DNA of 64,000 nucleotides from Paenibacillus alginolyticus DSM 5050 = NBRC 15375. Its GTDB lineage: Bacteria > Bacillota > Bacilli > Paenibacillales > NBRC-103111. Below are positions 45,552 to 54,924 of the stretch, one piece after another. The stretch lies in the NCBI RefSeq assembly GCF_000422905.1, contig NZ_AUGY01000001.1, positions 300,711 through 364,710 on the forward strand, given 5' to 3'. Every line of letters begins with the position of its first letter. Positions within the stretch are counted from its first letter, which is position 1. The position numbers and the translations under genes were made by a program. The notes below the pieces were generated by a model that saw nothing but the letters and a program-made list of their open reading frames with translations, was not told the DNA's origin and made no database searches.

Positions 45552-45641
45552 AATAGCTGTATCTTGCTATATAAAACAAAACTAGACCCGCATAATGCGG
45601 GTCCCACACTAAACTACATACCATTGACGGAGGAATTTTCA

Positions 45642-46373
45642 ATGAATTTGCCTTTCAACATGCTTAAACCAGCTAAGCTAGTACCACTCACGCTAATCGC
45701 GTTAACGTTAATCGCATCGGCCTGCGGCAACAAGCCTACTGAATCTGCCGGCGGCACAGCAACGCCTAAGAGTGGCGCAACGGCACCTGCTGCTTCTTCT
45801 GCAGCATCCCCAGCGGCATCGCCAACTGCAGCTCCCAAGCAATGGAGCAAAGCGCCGGATATGACGATCGACCCGAGCAAAACGTATCAAGCTGAAGTCA
45901 CAACGTCCAAAGGATCATTTACCATTGATCTGTTTGCCAAGGAAGCACCGAAAACTGTTAACAACTTCGTGTTTCTGTCCAAAGAAGGCTTTTATAACAA
46001 TGTGACGTTTCACCGTATTATCAAAACATTCATGATTCAAACCGGTGATCCACTTGGTACAGGCAGAGGCGGTCCCGGCTACAAGTTTGCAGATGAGCTG
46101 AAAACAACGCATAAATATGAACCCGGCATTGTCGCGATGGCGAATTCCGGTCCCAATACGAATGGCAGTCAGTTTTTCATTTGTTCGGGAGAAGATTGTG
46201 CGAAAAATTTAAATCCCCAACCAAACTATTCGATTTTCGGCAAAGTAACAGCTGAGGGCATGGCAACTATAGCTAAAATTGCCGAAACACCTGTTGAAAT
46301 GGGTGGTGAATCCACACCAAGCAAGCCAAAAGAAAAAGTAACGATTAATGCGATTGACATTAAAGAAAAATAG
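45642..46373 (+). CDS. peptidyl-prolyl cis-trans isomerase lipoprotein (cyclophilin type)
   Basis: 243 aa. The signal ends in the lipobox IASACG, followed by an Ala/Ser/Pro/Thr linker (residues ~30-65), then a cyclophilin domain with TFHRIIKTFMIQTGDP-like (FHRI..FMIQTGDP), GIVAMANSGPNTNGSQFFI and NYSIFGKVTAEGM. It should help fold exported proteins at the outer face of the membrane. ATG 45642 after ACGGAGGAATTTTCA is preferred to the long upstream frame. Confidence 0.92.
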   Translation: MNLPFNMLKPAKLVPLTLIALTLIASACGNKPTESAGGTATPKSGATAPAASSAASPAASPTAAPKQWSKAPDMTIDPSKTYQAEVTTSKGSFTIDLFAKEAPKTVNNFVFLSKEGFYNNVTFHRIIKTFMIQTGDPLGTGRGGPGYKFADELKTTHKYEPGIVAMANSGPNTNGSQFFICSGEDCAKNLNPQPNYSIFGKVTAEGMATIAKIAETPVEMGGESTPSKPKEKVTINAIDIKEK

Positions 46374-46419
46374 AATAACATATTCTAAACAGTGAAGGAT
46401 GGATAGGAGAGAAAACCGC

Positions 46420-47079
46420 GTGAAACAACCATGTTTATTGTTCCATGGATTCACCGGTGGACCTTATGAGGTTGAGCCGTTAGCAAGGCATTTACGTGAA
46501 CGCGGACAGCTTTGTGAGGTTCCGATACTCCCGTGGAACGGGGAATCCAGTCATCAATTAAAAGCATCACATTGGGAAGATTGGGTACGCGAAGCTGAAA
46601 AGCATGCGGAGCGAATGACGATCCAATATGGATCATTTGATATGGTAGGCTTCTCAATGGGAGGGCTGCTTGCCGCTTATTTATCCGTTCGATATCCGGT
46701 TCGGAGACTGATCCTTTTGAACACGGCAGTCATTTATGTCAGTCCTAGAAGAATGCTGGATGTCATTCGAGATGAGTGGAAATATCAACGGAAAATCAGC
46801 TTTACTAAAGCGAAATCCACACCGCTTCGAGCTACATGGCAATTCACACAACTTGTGCGGCATTTGAAACCAGAACTAAGTCAGGTAAGTATTCCGACAC
46901 TCATCGCGCAGTCTGAAAAAGATCAAGTTATTCATCCGCAAAGTGCGCGGTACATTTATAGTAAGCTCAAAGGACAGCGCGAGCTGCATTGGCACTCGAG
47001 ATCTAATCATTTGATTTGTCTGAGTGAGGATGCGGCCACGTTGTTTCGACAAGTCAGTGCATTTTTGGATAAGGAGTAG
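46420..47079 (+). CDS. alpha/beta hydrolase (carboxylesterase, Est30-like)
   Basis: 219 aa. LLFHGFTGGPYEVEPLARHL carries the oxyanion HGF motif, and VGFSMGGLLAAYL is the nucleophile elbow GxSxG. The Asp lies in AQSEKDQVIHP and the catalytic His in RSNHLIC, as in monoacylglycerol/carboxylesterases of Bacillales. GTG 46420 follows ATAGGAGAGAAAACCGC by 9 bases and is preferred to ATG 46399. Six bases before a YdcF-type gene. Confidence 0.85.
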   Translation: MKQPCLLFHGFTGGPYEVEPLARHLRERGQLCEVPILPWNGESSHQLKASHWEDWVREAEKHAERMTIQYGSFDMVGFSMGGLLAAYLSVRYPVRRLILLNTAVIYVSPRRMLDVIRDEWKYQRKISFTKAKSTPLRATWQFTQLVRHLKPELSQVSIPTLIAQSEKDQVIHPQSARYIYSKLKGQRELHWHSRSNHLICLSEDAATLFRQVSAFLDKE

Positions 47080-47084
47080 CAAGG

Positions 47085-47780
47085 ATGACTGTACAGCCAA
47101 ACATGAATAAGAAACAACGAGCCATCTCTCCAACACCGAAAAAACGCCGACGAACTGGGCAAAAATCTACGTTCAACCGTATGCTTACGAAAGTGTTTCG
47201 AATTGTAGTTACTGTTTTCATCTTGCTTGTCGCTTGGATCGTCTATATCCAGTGGAAGGTTCAAATCGCTCCTGATCAAACGCTGCCTAAGCAAGTTGAC
47301 GTGGGTATCGTTCTAGGTGCTTCCTTGCGCAAAGACATCCCGAGCCCTGGCCTCCAGGAGCGTCTAGATTTGGCTGTTGATCTTTATAAACAGGGACGAT
47401 TCAAACAATTGATCGTCTCTGGAGGTATGGATAATAACGGCTCCAAACTAACGGAGGCGGAGGGCATGCGTAATTATTTGGTTAAACAAGGGCTTCCGGC
47501 CAAAAGTATTTTGATAGAGCCGCGAGCGACGAGTACCTATGAGAATTTGCTTTACAGCAAGAAAATTATGGACGAGCAAGGTCTTGTAAGTTCGATTATT
47601 ATGACCCATCAATTTCACGGTTCTCGTTCACTCGATATCGCGGAAACAATTGGTTTGAAGCAGCCTCTCATTTCCTCTACGAAGTCAAAGGTGCTCTTCA
47701 TGCCTTACCATGAAGCGAGAGAAACGCTAGCTTACACGAAGTGGTATTGGACAAAGCTGTTATTGATGGTAGGCATATGA
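47085..47780 (+). CDS. YdcF/SanA family (DUF218) membrane protein
   Basis: 231 aa. Basic N-terminal tail (RAISPTPKKRRRTGQ), one membrane span (residues ~40-60) and an exterior DUF218 domain with VGIVLGASLRKDIPSPGLQE, LIVSGGMDNNG, EPRATSTYENLLYSK and MTHQFHGSRS. Members are linked with envelope integrity; the exact reaction is unknown. It follows the esterase gene by 5 bases, so the two are co-transcribed. Confidence 0.85.
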   Translation: MTVQPNMNKKQRAISPTPKKRRRTGQKSTFNRMLTKVFRIVVTVFILLVAWIVYIQWKVQIAPDQTLPKQVDVGIVLGASLRKDIPSPGLQERLDLAVDLYKQGRFKQLIVSGGMDNNGSKLTEAEGMRNYLVKQGLPAKSILIEPRATSTYENLLYSKKIMDEQGLVSSIIMTHQFHGSRSLDIAETIGLKQPLISSTKSKVLFMPYHEARETLAYTKWYWTKLLLMVGI

Positions 47781-47790
47781 GATAACAAAG

Positions 47791-47842
47791 AAGCATGACC
47801 GTAAGCGGGATTTACCCACTTGCTGGTCATGCTTTTTTTATT
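47791..47842. terminator. Rho-independent terminator between convergent genes
   Basis: AAGCATGACC (47791-47800) pairs with GGTCATGCTT (47824-47833), followed by a T-run. It lies between ydcF-like and the convergent SDR gene and may work both ways. Confidence 0.8.
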
Positions 47843-47851
47843 GTACCTCAG

Positions 47852-48721
47852 TTATCCGTTTACGATGGCTCCACCGTTCACATGCAAGATTTGACCCGCC
47901 ATGTAGGATGAATCCTCACTTGCAAGGAAGACATAGCTGGCCGCGAGTTCACTTGGCTGACCGGCTCGTTTCATGGGTGTCGTCGAGCCGAACGTGGCAA
48001 CTTCCTCGGCGGTGAACGTAGAAGGAATGAGGGGCGTCCAGATCGGACCAGGAGCCACACCATTCACGCGTATACCTTTTGCATTCAATTGAAGAGACAG
48101 GGAGCGTGTGAAGGTGACAATGGCCCCTTTCGTAGCGGAATAATCGAGCAGCTGCTCATGACCGTGATAAGCGGTAATAGAAGCCGTATTGATAATTGCG
48201 CTTCCGGATTTCAAGTGGGGAAGTGCAGCCTTGGTCAAATAAAAGAAAGAGAAGATATTGGTTCGAAACGTCCGCTCCAACTGCTCCGAAGTGATATTCT
48301 CGATGCTAGGCTGAGGATGCTGTTCTGCTGCATTGTTTACTAAGATATCGAGTTTGCCAAACTTCCCGACAGCTTGCTCTATGATTTGCATGCAGAAATT
48401 CTCATCCCCCATGTCTCCAGCAACATGCAGACACTTTCGTCCGGCCTTTTCCACATGACGCTGCGTCTCTTCCGCATCCGTATGTTCGTTCAAATAGACC
48501 AATACGACATCTGCACCCTCCTTGGCATAGGCAATCGCGACCGCGCGGCCAATTCCGCTATCGCCTCCTGTAATCAGAGCGACTTTATCCTTAAGCTTGC
48601 CGGCTGCTTTATACCCAGAATGCTCAAAGACAGGAAGAGGATTCATCTTTGCTTCAATGCCTGGCTGCTGGTCCTGATGCTGGGGCGGGAATATCGGTTT
48701 CTTTTCTGTTGCTGTTGCCAT
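47852..48721 (-). CDS. short-chain dehydrogenase/reductase (general stress GSP39/YhdF-like)
   Basis: 289 aa NAD(P)-dependent oxidoreductase. TGGDSGIGRAVAIAYAKEGA is the cofactor-binding GxxxGxG, LVNNAAEQHPQ the NNA motif, and YSATKGA gives the catalytic Tyr-x-x-x-Lys; the Ser is in NTASITAYHG. The ~45-residue N-terminal extension with FPPQHQDQQPG is characteristic of the GSP39 group, whose physiological substrate is unknown. The start follows GAAAGGAGTAACAAACAC. Confidence 0.9.
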   Translation of the reverse strand: MATATEKKPIFPPQHQDQQPGIEAKMNPLPVFEHSGYKAAGKLKDKVALITGGDSGIGRAVAIAYAKEGADVVLVYLNEHTDAEETQRHVEKAGRKCLHVAGDMGDENFCMQIIEQAVGKFGKLDILVNNAAEQHPQPSIENITSEQLERTFRTNIFSFFYLTKAALPHLKSGSAIINTASITAYHGHEQLLDYSATKGAIVTFTRSLSLQLNAKGIRVNGVAPGPIWTPLIPSTFTAEEVATFGSTTPMKRAGQPSELAASYVFLASEDSSYMAGQILHVNGGAIVNG

Positions 48722-48758
48722 GTGTTTGTTACTCCTTTCATCCTAGTCAAATTCTTTG

Positions 48759-49565
48759 TTAGGATGATACAAGGGGCTGTAAATCATACTTAATTCGGTA
48801 ATGATAGCCATATTTAGGTTGGTAGCCCAGCTTTTCATATAAAGTAACCGCGGGTTTATTGGAAGAAACAACTTGTAAATATAGCTTGGCAGCACCATGC
48901 TCCATACTCCATTCCGTTAATGCGTGCATGAGGACGTACCCGAGTCCTTGGCCTCGGTGGTCTTCCTGGATAACGACGTTTACAAAACCAGCCCATTCGT
49001 CCTCCACAATAGCTGTGCCTAACGCGATGATTTGGTCGTTTCGTTTCAGCTTTAAGAACCCTTTCGGAGCTGGCATTCGCTCAAATAGACCGCTGTAGCT
49101 ATCTCTGCGCTCTTCGGGAAACTGTTCAAGCTTGAGAAAAACGTCAAGCCACTCCGCATCTGCTGCTTCTGCCCATTCCATTTGGACGGACGATTTATTT
49201 TGCATCATCTTATATTGTGCGTTATCGGATACTTGCTGACTGGAAGCGGTCATCACCACACACGGTGTATCTATCGCATATCCTTTTGTTTGAAGAAATT
49301 CATCCAGACCCTCGGGGGAAGCATCGCTAATATGAAAAATTGAGGGTAAACCAAGGTCTTGATAGAATTGCTCTATTTTCGCAAGCCAATTAGGATCATT
49401 TGGATATTCGCCTATGGCAAGCACACTGTTTGCACGTTTAGTGACGCCTCGGGAGGCCCGTAGGAGCCAATTATCCATGGAAACAGATGACTCGGCAGGC
49501 CACGTGTTTGAAGCCACAGTATCGATAGCGATATAAAAGTCTGGTTTTTCGTTCATTTTCAGCAT
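48759..49565 (-). CDS. GNAT-family N-acetyltransferase, two-domain
   Basis: 268 aa. The C-terminal half (residues ~150-260) is a GNAT fold with acetyl-CoA motif VVIQEDHRGQGLGYVLMHAL and LYEKLGYQPKYGYHYR. The N-terminal half has the pattern WPAESSVSMDNWLLRASRGV then TKRANSVLA, found in paired GNAT-like proteins that acetylate amino acids or tRNA-type substrates. ATG 49565 after TTGAGGAGGAGA; ATG 49556 is possible. Divergent from the next GNAT gene. Confidence 0.8.
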   Translation of the reverse strand: MLKMNEKPDFYIAIDTVASNTWPAESSVSMDNWLLRASRGVTKRANSVLAIGEYPNDPNWLAKIEQFYQDLGLPSIFHISDASPEGLDEFLQTKGYAIDTPCVVMTASSQQVSDNAQYKMMQNKSSVQMEWAEAADAEWLDVFLKLEQFPEERRDSYSGLFERMPAPKGFLKLKRNDQIIALGTAIVEDEWAGFVNVVIQEDHRGQGLGYVLMHALTEWSMEHGAAKLYLQVVSSNKPAVTLYEKLGYQPKYGYHYRIKYDLQPLVSS

Positions 49566-49698
49566 TCTCCTCCTCAAGTAAGTTTCCAATATTATAAATA
49601 AATTTATAGAGTTATGTATATAAAATAATCGCGCTCTGCCAAAGTGGAAAAATATCATCCTTTGATGTAAGCTATGAAACAATAGGAGGTGGATTTTC

Positions 49699-50172
49699 TT
49701 GGAACTCATTATTCGTACCGCACAATTAGAAGATTACGAAGCCGTGAATGCGATCATTCGAGTAGGGCAGGAAGAGCATGCGGATGCATTGCCGGAGCGT
49801 TTTGCCAAGTTAGATCACGTTGTTGCTATGGGGTGGTACCGAAGCTTTTCAGATCAACAGAACAAAGTGATTTTGGTAGCGGAGAATGAGGGTTTGGTCG
49901 TTGGGGTAGCTATGCTGGAAATGAAGAAATCGCCTACCTATGAAGCGCTTGTCCCTCGAACTTTTGCGTATTTAAATGAACTGGCCGTCTCACCGGACTT
50001 TCTGCGTCAGGGCATTGGTACTAAGTTATATGAAGCTTCTATTGCCTGGGCTAAGGAGCGTTCGGCTGCTTCACTAGAATTAAATGTATGGGAATTTAAT
50101 GAGAGTGCTATTGCCTTTTATAAATCCTTAGGGATGTTTACCTTAAATCGAACCATGACGACTGAGATATGA
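49699..50172 (+). CDS. GNAT-family N-acetyltransferase
   Basis: 157 aa. Acetyl-CoA binding motif ELAVSPDFLRQGIGTKLYEA and C-terminal NESAIAFYKSLGM are typical. TTG 49699 follows AGGAGGTGG by 7 bases, and no ATG in frame competes. Divergently arranged with the larger GNAT gene, separated by a 133-base promoter region. Acceptor substrate unknown. Confidence 0.85.
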   Translation: MELIIRTAQLEDYEAVNAIIRVGQEEHADALPERFAKLDHVVAMGWYRSFSDQQNKVILVAENEGLVVGVAMLEMKKSPTYEALVPRTFAYLNELAVSPDFLRQGIGTKLYEASIAWAKERSAASLELNVWEFNESAIAFYKSLGMFTLNRTMTTEI

Positions 50173-50194
50173 TCAACAATGAAGGAGTATGATT

Positions 50195-51196
50195 ATGCTT
50201 TTTATCGATAACGAAGGAATCACTGATCCCCGGATTAATTTAGCCATTGAGGAATATGCCCTTAGACAACTCCCTAACGATGAGAGTTACTTGCTTTTTT
50301 ACATCAACGAACCGTCCATTATTATTGGCAAAAATCAAAATACACACGAAGAAATCAATCCCGAATATGTCAAAGAGAATAACCTTCATGTGGTTCGGAG
50401 ATTATCGGGTGGCGGAGCCGTGTACCATGATTTGGGCAATCTGAATTTCAGCTTCATTACAAAGGATGACGGGAACTCTTTTCACAATTTTCAAAAGTTT
50501 ACTGAACCCGTTGTTGAAGCACTTCATAAGCTTGGTGTTGAAGCGGCTTTAACGGGCCGCAATGATATCCAAGTCGGTATGCGCAAAATTTCGGGCAATG
50601 CACAGTTTGCAACCAAAGGCAGGATGTTCAGTCACGGAACGTTACTTTTCGATTCAGAAATCGAAAACGTTGTTTCTGCCCTTAAGGTTAATCTCGATAA
50701 GATTCAGTCCAAGGGCATTAAATCGATTCGCAGCCGGGTCGCTAACATTATCGAGTTCCTGAGCGAGCCTATTACGATGGAGGAATTCAGAAATAAGCTG
50801 CTTGCTTCTATTTTCAATGCTGAGGAGTCGGAAGCTCCCAAGTACAAGCTTTCTGAGGAGGATTGGGTCCGTATTCATGAGCTATCGGAAGAACGCTATC
50901 GGAACTGGGACTGGAACTACGGGAAATCACTTAAAAGTACGGTTCAGAACTCCAAACGCTTCGAAGGCGTTGGTACAATTGATATTCGTTTAGATATTGA
51001 AGAAGGTCATATTCATGATTTGAAAATATATGGGGACTTCTTCGGAGCTAGCGATGTAACTGAACTAGAGGAAACGCTGCGTGGTTCGAGGTATGAAGAG
51101 TACGCAGTACGAGAACGGCTGTCAGGTGTGGAATTGCAGCGTTACTTTGGAGCGCTGGATTTGGATTCTTTTGTAGATTTGATGATGTTAAATTAG
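50195..51196 (+). CDS. lplA: lipoate-protein ligase A
   Basis: 333 aa. Attaches lipoate to lipoyl domains of 2-oxoacid dehydrogenases and GcvH. RRLSGGGAVYHDLGNLNFSF and GRNDIQVGMRKISGNAQF are the family's lipoyl-AMP site, and the extra C-terminal domain (residues ~250-333) is that of LplA rather than LipM. ATG 50195 is 7 bases after GAAGGAG, whereas ATG 50189 is too close. Confidence 0.9.
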   Translation: MLFIDNEGITDPRINLAIEEYALRQLPNDESYLLFYINEPSIIIGKNQNTHEEINPEYVKENNLHVVRRLSGGGAVYHDLGNLNFSFITKDDGNSFHNFQKFTEPVVEALHKLGVEAALTGRNDIQVGMRKISGNAQFATKGRMFSHGTLLFDSEIENVVSALKVNLDKIQSKGIKSIRSRVANIIEFLSEPITMEEFRNKLLASIFNAEESEAPKYKLSEEDWVRIHELSEERYRNWDWNYGKSLKSTVQNSKRFEGVGTIDIRLDIEEGHIHDLKIYGDFFGASDVTELEETLRGSRYEEYAVRERLSGVELQRYFGALDLDSFVDLMMLN

Positions 51197-51218
51197 TGCA
51201 AGGAGGGGGGGGCTGCCG

Positions 51219-51845
51219 ATGACAAAGCTTTATTTAATCCGACATGGGGAAACGATGTGGAATGTGGAGCGCCGAATGCAAGGTCACTTAGATTCACCAC
51301 TTTCAGCTTTAGGGGAGCAGCAAGCTTCCTGGTTGTCAAATGCTTTGAGGGATGTAAACTTTGATGTTTTGTTTGCTAGCAGCAGCGGTCGTACTTTGCA
51401 AACGGCTAATATCGTAAAAGGTTCGCGTGAATTGGAGATCCATGCCTCGGATGAGTGGAAAGAAATGAATCTGGGTGCTTGGGAGGGACGGGTTTCAGCA
51501 GAAATTGCAGATTTGGATCCTGACAACTTCCATGCGTTCTGGAATGCACCTGAGTTGTATAGACCAACGCGAGGTGAGTCGTATGCTGATTTGCAGGCTC
51601 GCGTCATACCAGCCATTGTGCAGCTGTTAGAGGAACAAGCAGGCAAAACAATAGGCTTAATTTCACACACAGTCACGTTGAAAATGATCATGGCCTACTT
51701 CGAGCGAAGAGCTCTGGCAGACTTATGGAACCCGCCATATTTTCATCCTACTAGCTTAAGTCTTGTTGAAATGATTGATAACGAGCCGCATATCCGGCTT
51801 CACGGAGATACGTCACATTTTCAAACTGAAGCATTTGGTTTCTAA
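51219..51845 (+). CDS. histidine phosphatase family protein
   Basis: 208 aa. LYLIRHGETMWNVERRMQGH holds the phospho-accepting His in RHG; WKEMNLGAWEG and ISHTVTLKM supply the acid Glu and second His. Phosphoglycerate-mutase-like phosphatase with substrate unknown. ATG 51219 follows AAGGAGGGGGGG, 22 bases after lplA. Confidence 0.88.
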   Translation: MTKLYLIRHGETMWNVERRMQGHLDSPLSALGEQQASWLSNALRDVNFDVLFASSSGRTLQTANIVKGSRELEIHASDEWKEMNLGAWEGRVSAEIADLDPDNFHAFWNAPELYRPTRGESYADLQARVIPAIVQLLEEQAGKTIGLISHTVTLKMIMAYFERRALADLWNPPYFHPTSLSLVEMIDNEPHIRLHGDTSHFQTEAFGF

Positions 51846-51873
51846 CATACAATCTCAATTGGAGGAATAATTC

Positions 51874-52173
51874 ATGATCTTAGAAGTAGCCATCCTTCCT
51901 GTAATTGCAGGGAAAAATGCGGAGTTCGAAGCGGCGTTTCGCCAAGCCTCATCTATTATTTCATCGATGAAAGGATACATTTCCCATGAGCTGCAAACGT
52001 GCATCGAGGATAGCAATAAATACTTGCTGCTCGTTCATTGGGAAACACTAGAGGATCACACTGTAGGGTTCCGTGGCTCTGAAGAGTATCAAGAATGGCG
52101 GAAGCTGCTGCACCATTTCTATGACCCATTCCCGGTGGTCGAGCACTATACATTGACACAAAAGTATCATTAA
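51874..52173 (+). CDS. antibiotic biosynthesis monooxygenase (ABM) domain protein
   Basis: 99 aa. MILEVAILPVIAGKNAEFEA and SHELQTCIEDSNKYLLLVHW match the dimeric alpha-beta barrel ABM family; the W-E-T-L-E-D-H-T segment is typical. Members include heme-degrading and quinone-modifying enzymes, but most, like this, have no known role. ATG follows TTGGAGGAATAATTC. Probably the last gene of the lplA group. Confidence 0.8.
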   Translation: MILEVAILPVIAGKNAEFEAAFRQASSIISSMKGYISHELQTCIEDSNKYLLLVHWETLEDHTVGFRGSEEYQEWRKLLHHFYDPFPVVEHYTLTQKYH

Positions 52174-52259
52174 AGGCTGTTGCGGTCTAAAATCCATCAA
52201 ACGAGCGTAGGATGGATTGATACGAACCATCAAACCATCCTGTAAACGAGGTGATCCTC

Positions 52260-53237
52260 ATGAGTGGTCGGAGCTTGCCATCCAGACAGATCAACATCGT
52301 CTTACGGCAGCCAGAGCCTGGCATGCATAGGCGAGCCGTTGATGGAGCAGGCAGCCAGACTCACGCTTCGCCGCTAGCCGATGCCGAGCCGCAGCTCACA
52401 GGAAAGAAGACGCCTCTCGAGGGTCCGCTTTCGGAAGTTTTCAAAGAGCTGAATCAACTGATTGGCCTTGATAATGTCAAAGAGTTGGTGCATGAAATCT
52501 ATGCGCTCCTACAAATTTCGCAATTTCGCGCAGAAGCCGGTCTGCTCAGCAATGCGCACGTGTACCATATGATTTTCAAAGGAAGCCCCGGAACTGGTAA
52601 AACAACAGTAGCTAGACTGATGGGGCGTATGTTCCATGCCATGGGCGTTCTGAGCAAGGGTCATTTTATTGAGGTGGAGCGTGCAGATCTAGTAGGAGAA
52701 TACATTGGACATACAGCGCTTAAAACTCGTGAGTTGATGAAAAAGGCGATGGGCGGCATCCTTTTCATTGATGAAGCCTACAGTCTGGCACGCGGAGGAG
52801 ATAAAGATTTTGGCAAGGAATCCATTGATGCTCTGGTCAAAGGTATGGAGGATAAGAAGAATGAGTTCATCCTTATTCTAGCCGGGTATAGCGACGAAAT
52901 GGAGCAATTTCTGGCTACGAATCCGGGACTTCCTTCAAGATTTCCCATTCAAATTGATTTCGAGGATTATCCGATTGAACAATTGATTCAAATTACTGAG
53001 CTCATGGCTAAAGATCGAGAGTATGTGCTTCTTCCGCAAACGATTGTGAAGTTGAAGCAGCATTTAATCGATGAGAAAGCCGCAACTTGGCGTGCATTTA
53101 GTAATGCGAGGTATGTTCGAAACATTCTGGAGAAAGCAATGCGGCATCAGGCTGTAAGGTTACTCAGTCAGTATGTAAATGCTCCTTCCAAATTAGAATT
53201 AATGTCAATAAGGCCTGAAGATATGAAATTTAAATGA
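52260..53237 (+). CDS. spoVK: stage V sporulation protein K (AAA+ ATPase)
   Basis: 325 aa. AAA+ CbxX/CfxQ-type ATPase: Walker A FKGSPGTGKTTVARLMG, Walker B GGILFIDEAYSLARGG, sensor ILAGYSDEMEQFL and arginine finger LPSRFPI. The ~55 N-terminal residues are of low conservation. In B. subtilis SpoVK is needed for spore maturation in the mother cell. ATG 52260 sits 6 bases after GAGGTGAT; GTG 52251 is less likely. Gene order to hflX matches Bacillus apart from the inserted iron operon. Confidence 0.92.
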   Translation: MSGRSLPSRQINIVLRQPEPGMHRRAVDGAGSQTHASPLADAEPQLTGKKTPLEGPLSEVFKELNQLIGLDNVKELVHEIYALLQISQFRAEAGLLSNAHVYHMIFKGSPGTGKTTVARLMGRMFHAMGVLSKGHFIEVERADLVGEYIGHTALKTRELMKKAMGGILFIDEAYSLARGGDKDFGKESIDALVKGMEDKKNEFILILAGYSDEMEQFLATNPGLPSRFPIQIDFEDYPIEQLIQITELMAKDREYVLLPQTIVKLKQHLIDEKAATWRAFSNARYVRNILEKAMRHQAVRLLSQYVNAPSKLELMSIRPEDMKFK

Positions 53238-53245
53238 ATTTTATA

Positions 53246-53284
53246 AAGCTATTTAACTTATAACAGTTAAATGGCTTTTTTTTC
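53246..53284 (+). terminator. Rho-independent terminator of spoVK
   Basis: AAGCTATTTAAC (53246-53257) pairs with GTTAAATGGCTT (53266-53277) with one mismatch, followed by T7. Confidence 0.85.
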
Positions 53285-53297
53285 TTGAATAAAACGA

Positions 53298-53361
53298 TTG
53301 ACAGATTGGTTGAACGGAGTAAAATAGACAGAGTAATTAATTGGTTGATAATGATTATCAA
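53298..53361 (+). promoter_or_regulatory. promoter and Fur box of the efeUOB operon
   Basis: TTGACA (53298-53303) and TAAAAT (53320-53325), 16 bases apart, form a sigma-A promoter. TTGATAATGATTATCAA (53345-53361), a perfect 8-1-8 palindrome matching the Fur box, lies just downstream of the start point. Fur with iron should block transcription, so the operon would be on when iron is scarce. Confidence 0.85.
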
Positions 53362-53411
53362 TATTAACATGGTTGAATTTGGGTTTTATTTTCTATAGGG
53401 AGTTGTGATTC

Positions 53412-54893
53412 ATGCGTAAAGTCATCTTAGTGAGTTGGATAGCGCTGTTAATGCTGCTTTCTATTCCTTTAACAGCAGGTGCTAAGGCGGAGGATGATCT
53501 GGCCAAGGCTGATGAAGGTATTGTTCGCGCGATTCAAGCGGCAGAAAGCGGGAAGTTGGAGGATGCCTCCAAAATGTTCGAATCGTTTCAAGTGAATTGG
53601 TTGTCTTATGAAGGTGGTATTAAAGATCGCTCAATGGCCGCCTATCAGAAGATTGAGCAAGCGATGGGTGAAGTATCCTTCCAATCGCTCAAGCAACCAA
53701 TTGATGCGCAGAAACTGGTTGCGGCATTGAATAATCTTCACAGTTTGAACAAGAGTTTTGTAGATGGCAATATGGATGTTTTCGGAAAAGTGGTTCAGGG
53801 CAGTGGTGATATTACCGTTAGTTCATTAGTTGCTTTGTTGGAGAAAGCGGCGGATCAAGTGAAGCAGAATGATATCGAAGGTGCTTCCACAAGTATCCAA
53901 AAGCTTCGAAACTCCTGGTTGCAAATCGAAGGTATTGTGCTTACACAATCCTCATCTGTGTATACTTCGATGGAAAGAGACATGGTTACGGCTTACGCAC
54001 AGCTGACTGCTGTTCCTGCTCAAACTGGTGAAGCTTCCGCAACAATTGCGCGCATGCACACTGAATTGCAGCCTTTAGCAGCCAAAACAAGCTACACTAT
54101 GCTGGATGCGACAACGATTTTGCTCAGAGAGGGTCTGGAAGCTTTGTTAGTCGTAATTGCCTTACTAGGTTTCCTAAATAAATCGGGTCATGGTGATAAG
54201 AAACAATGGATTTGGTATGGCGTGTTCGGGGGCTTGCTTGTTAGTATAGCGCTTGGCATTGTCGTACAACAGTTGTTTTCCACAAGTGCTTTTGGGAAAA
54301 ACAACTTCTTAATTGCTGGATGTACAGGTATTTTCGCAGCTGTCATGCTGCTGTATATGAGCTACTGGCTGCATAGCAAATCAAGTGTCACTAATTGGCA
54401 GAAGTACATACGGGATCAAAGCGTAAAAGCTTTGGCTACCGGAAGTCTAGTTTCTCTCAGCTTGCTTGCTTTTCTTGCTGTTTTCCGTGAGGGCACAGAA
54501 ACAGCCCTTTTCATGATCGGTATGGCATCCTCTATCTCCTTAAGCTCCCTTCTTGGAGGCATAGGGATTGGAGTGGCCATCCTACTCATTGTCGCCTTTT
54601 TAATTCTTAAAATTGGCTTGCGTATTCCAATGCGTCCATTCTTTTTAGTTTCAAGCTTCTTCGTATTTTATCTTTGCTTTAAATTTGCGGGGATGGGTGT
54701 GCACGGGCTTCAATTGGCAGGGTATTTGCCTGCAACGACAGCATCTTGGCTGCCAAGCTGGGACTTTATCGCGCTGTATCCAACGTTAGAGAGTGCTGTA
54801 CCGCAATTTATTCTCCTGATAGCAGCGTTGTTCGCGGTCCTTTGGGACCGTCGTAAAACGATCCAAATGCGAAATATGGCCTTATCCAAATAA
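53412..54893 (+). CDS. efeU: EfeU-type iron permease (FTR1 family) with extracellular domain
   Basis: 493 aa. A signal peptide and a ~200-residue extracytoplasmic domain of two repeats (DLAKADEGIVRAIQAAES) precede seven membrane spans. The iron-passage motifs are LREGLEALLVV and FREGTETALFM (REGxE pairs), the signature of FTR1/EfeU. ATG follows GGGAGTTGTGATTC. It carries Fe3+ across the membrane, with EfeO and EfeB encoded downstream. YwbL in B. subtilis is the equivalent. Confidence 0.9.
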   Translation: MRKVILVSWIALLMLLSIPLTAGAKAEDDLAKADEGIVRAIQAAESGKLEDASKMFESFQVNWLSYEGGIKDRSMAAYQKIEQAMGEVSFQSLKQPIDAQKLVAALNNLHSLNKSFVDGNMDVFGKVVQGSGDITVSSLVALLEKAADQVKQNDIEGASTSIQKLRNSWLQIEGIVLTQSSSVYTSMERDMVTAYAQLTAVPAQTGEASATIARMHTELQPLAAKTSYTMLDATTILLREGLEALLVVIALLGFLNKSGHGDKKQWIWYGVFGGLLVSIALGIVVQQLFSTSAFGKNNFLIAGCTGIFAAVMLLYMSYWLHSKSSVTNWQKYIRDQSVKALATGSLVSLSLLAFLAVFREGTETALFMIGMASSISLSSLLGGIGIGVAILLIVAFLILKIGLRIPMRPFFLVSSFFVFYLCFKFAGMGVHGLQLAGYLPATTASWLPSWDFIALYPTLESAVPQFILLIAALFAVLWDRRKTIQMRNMALSK

Positions 54894-54924
54894 TTTTTTA
54901 GAGAAAAGTGGAGGGAACTATACC

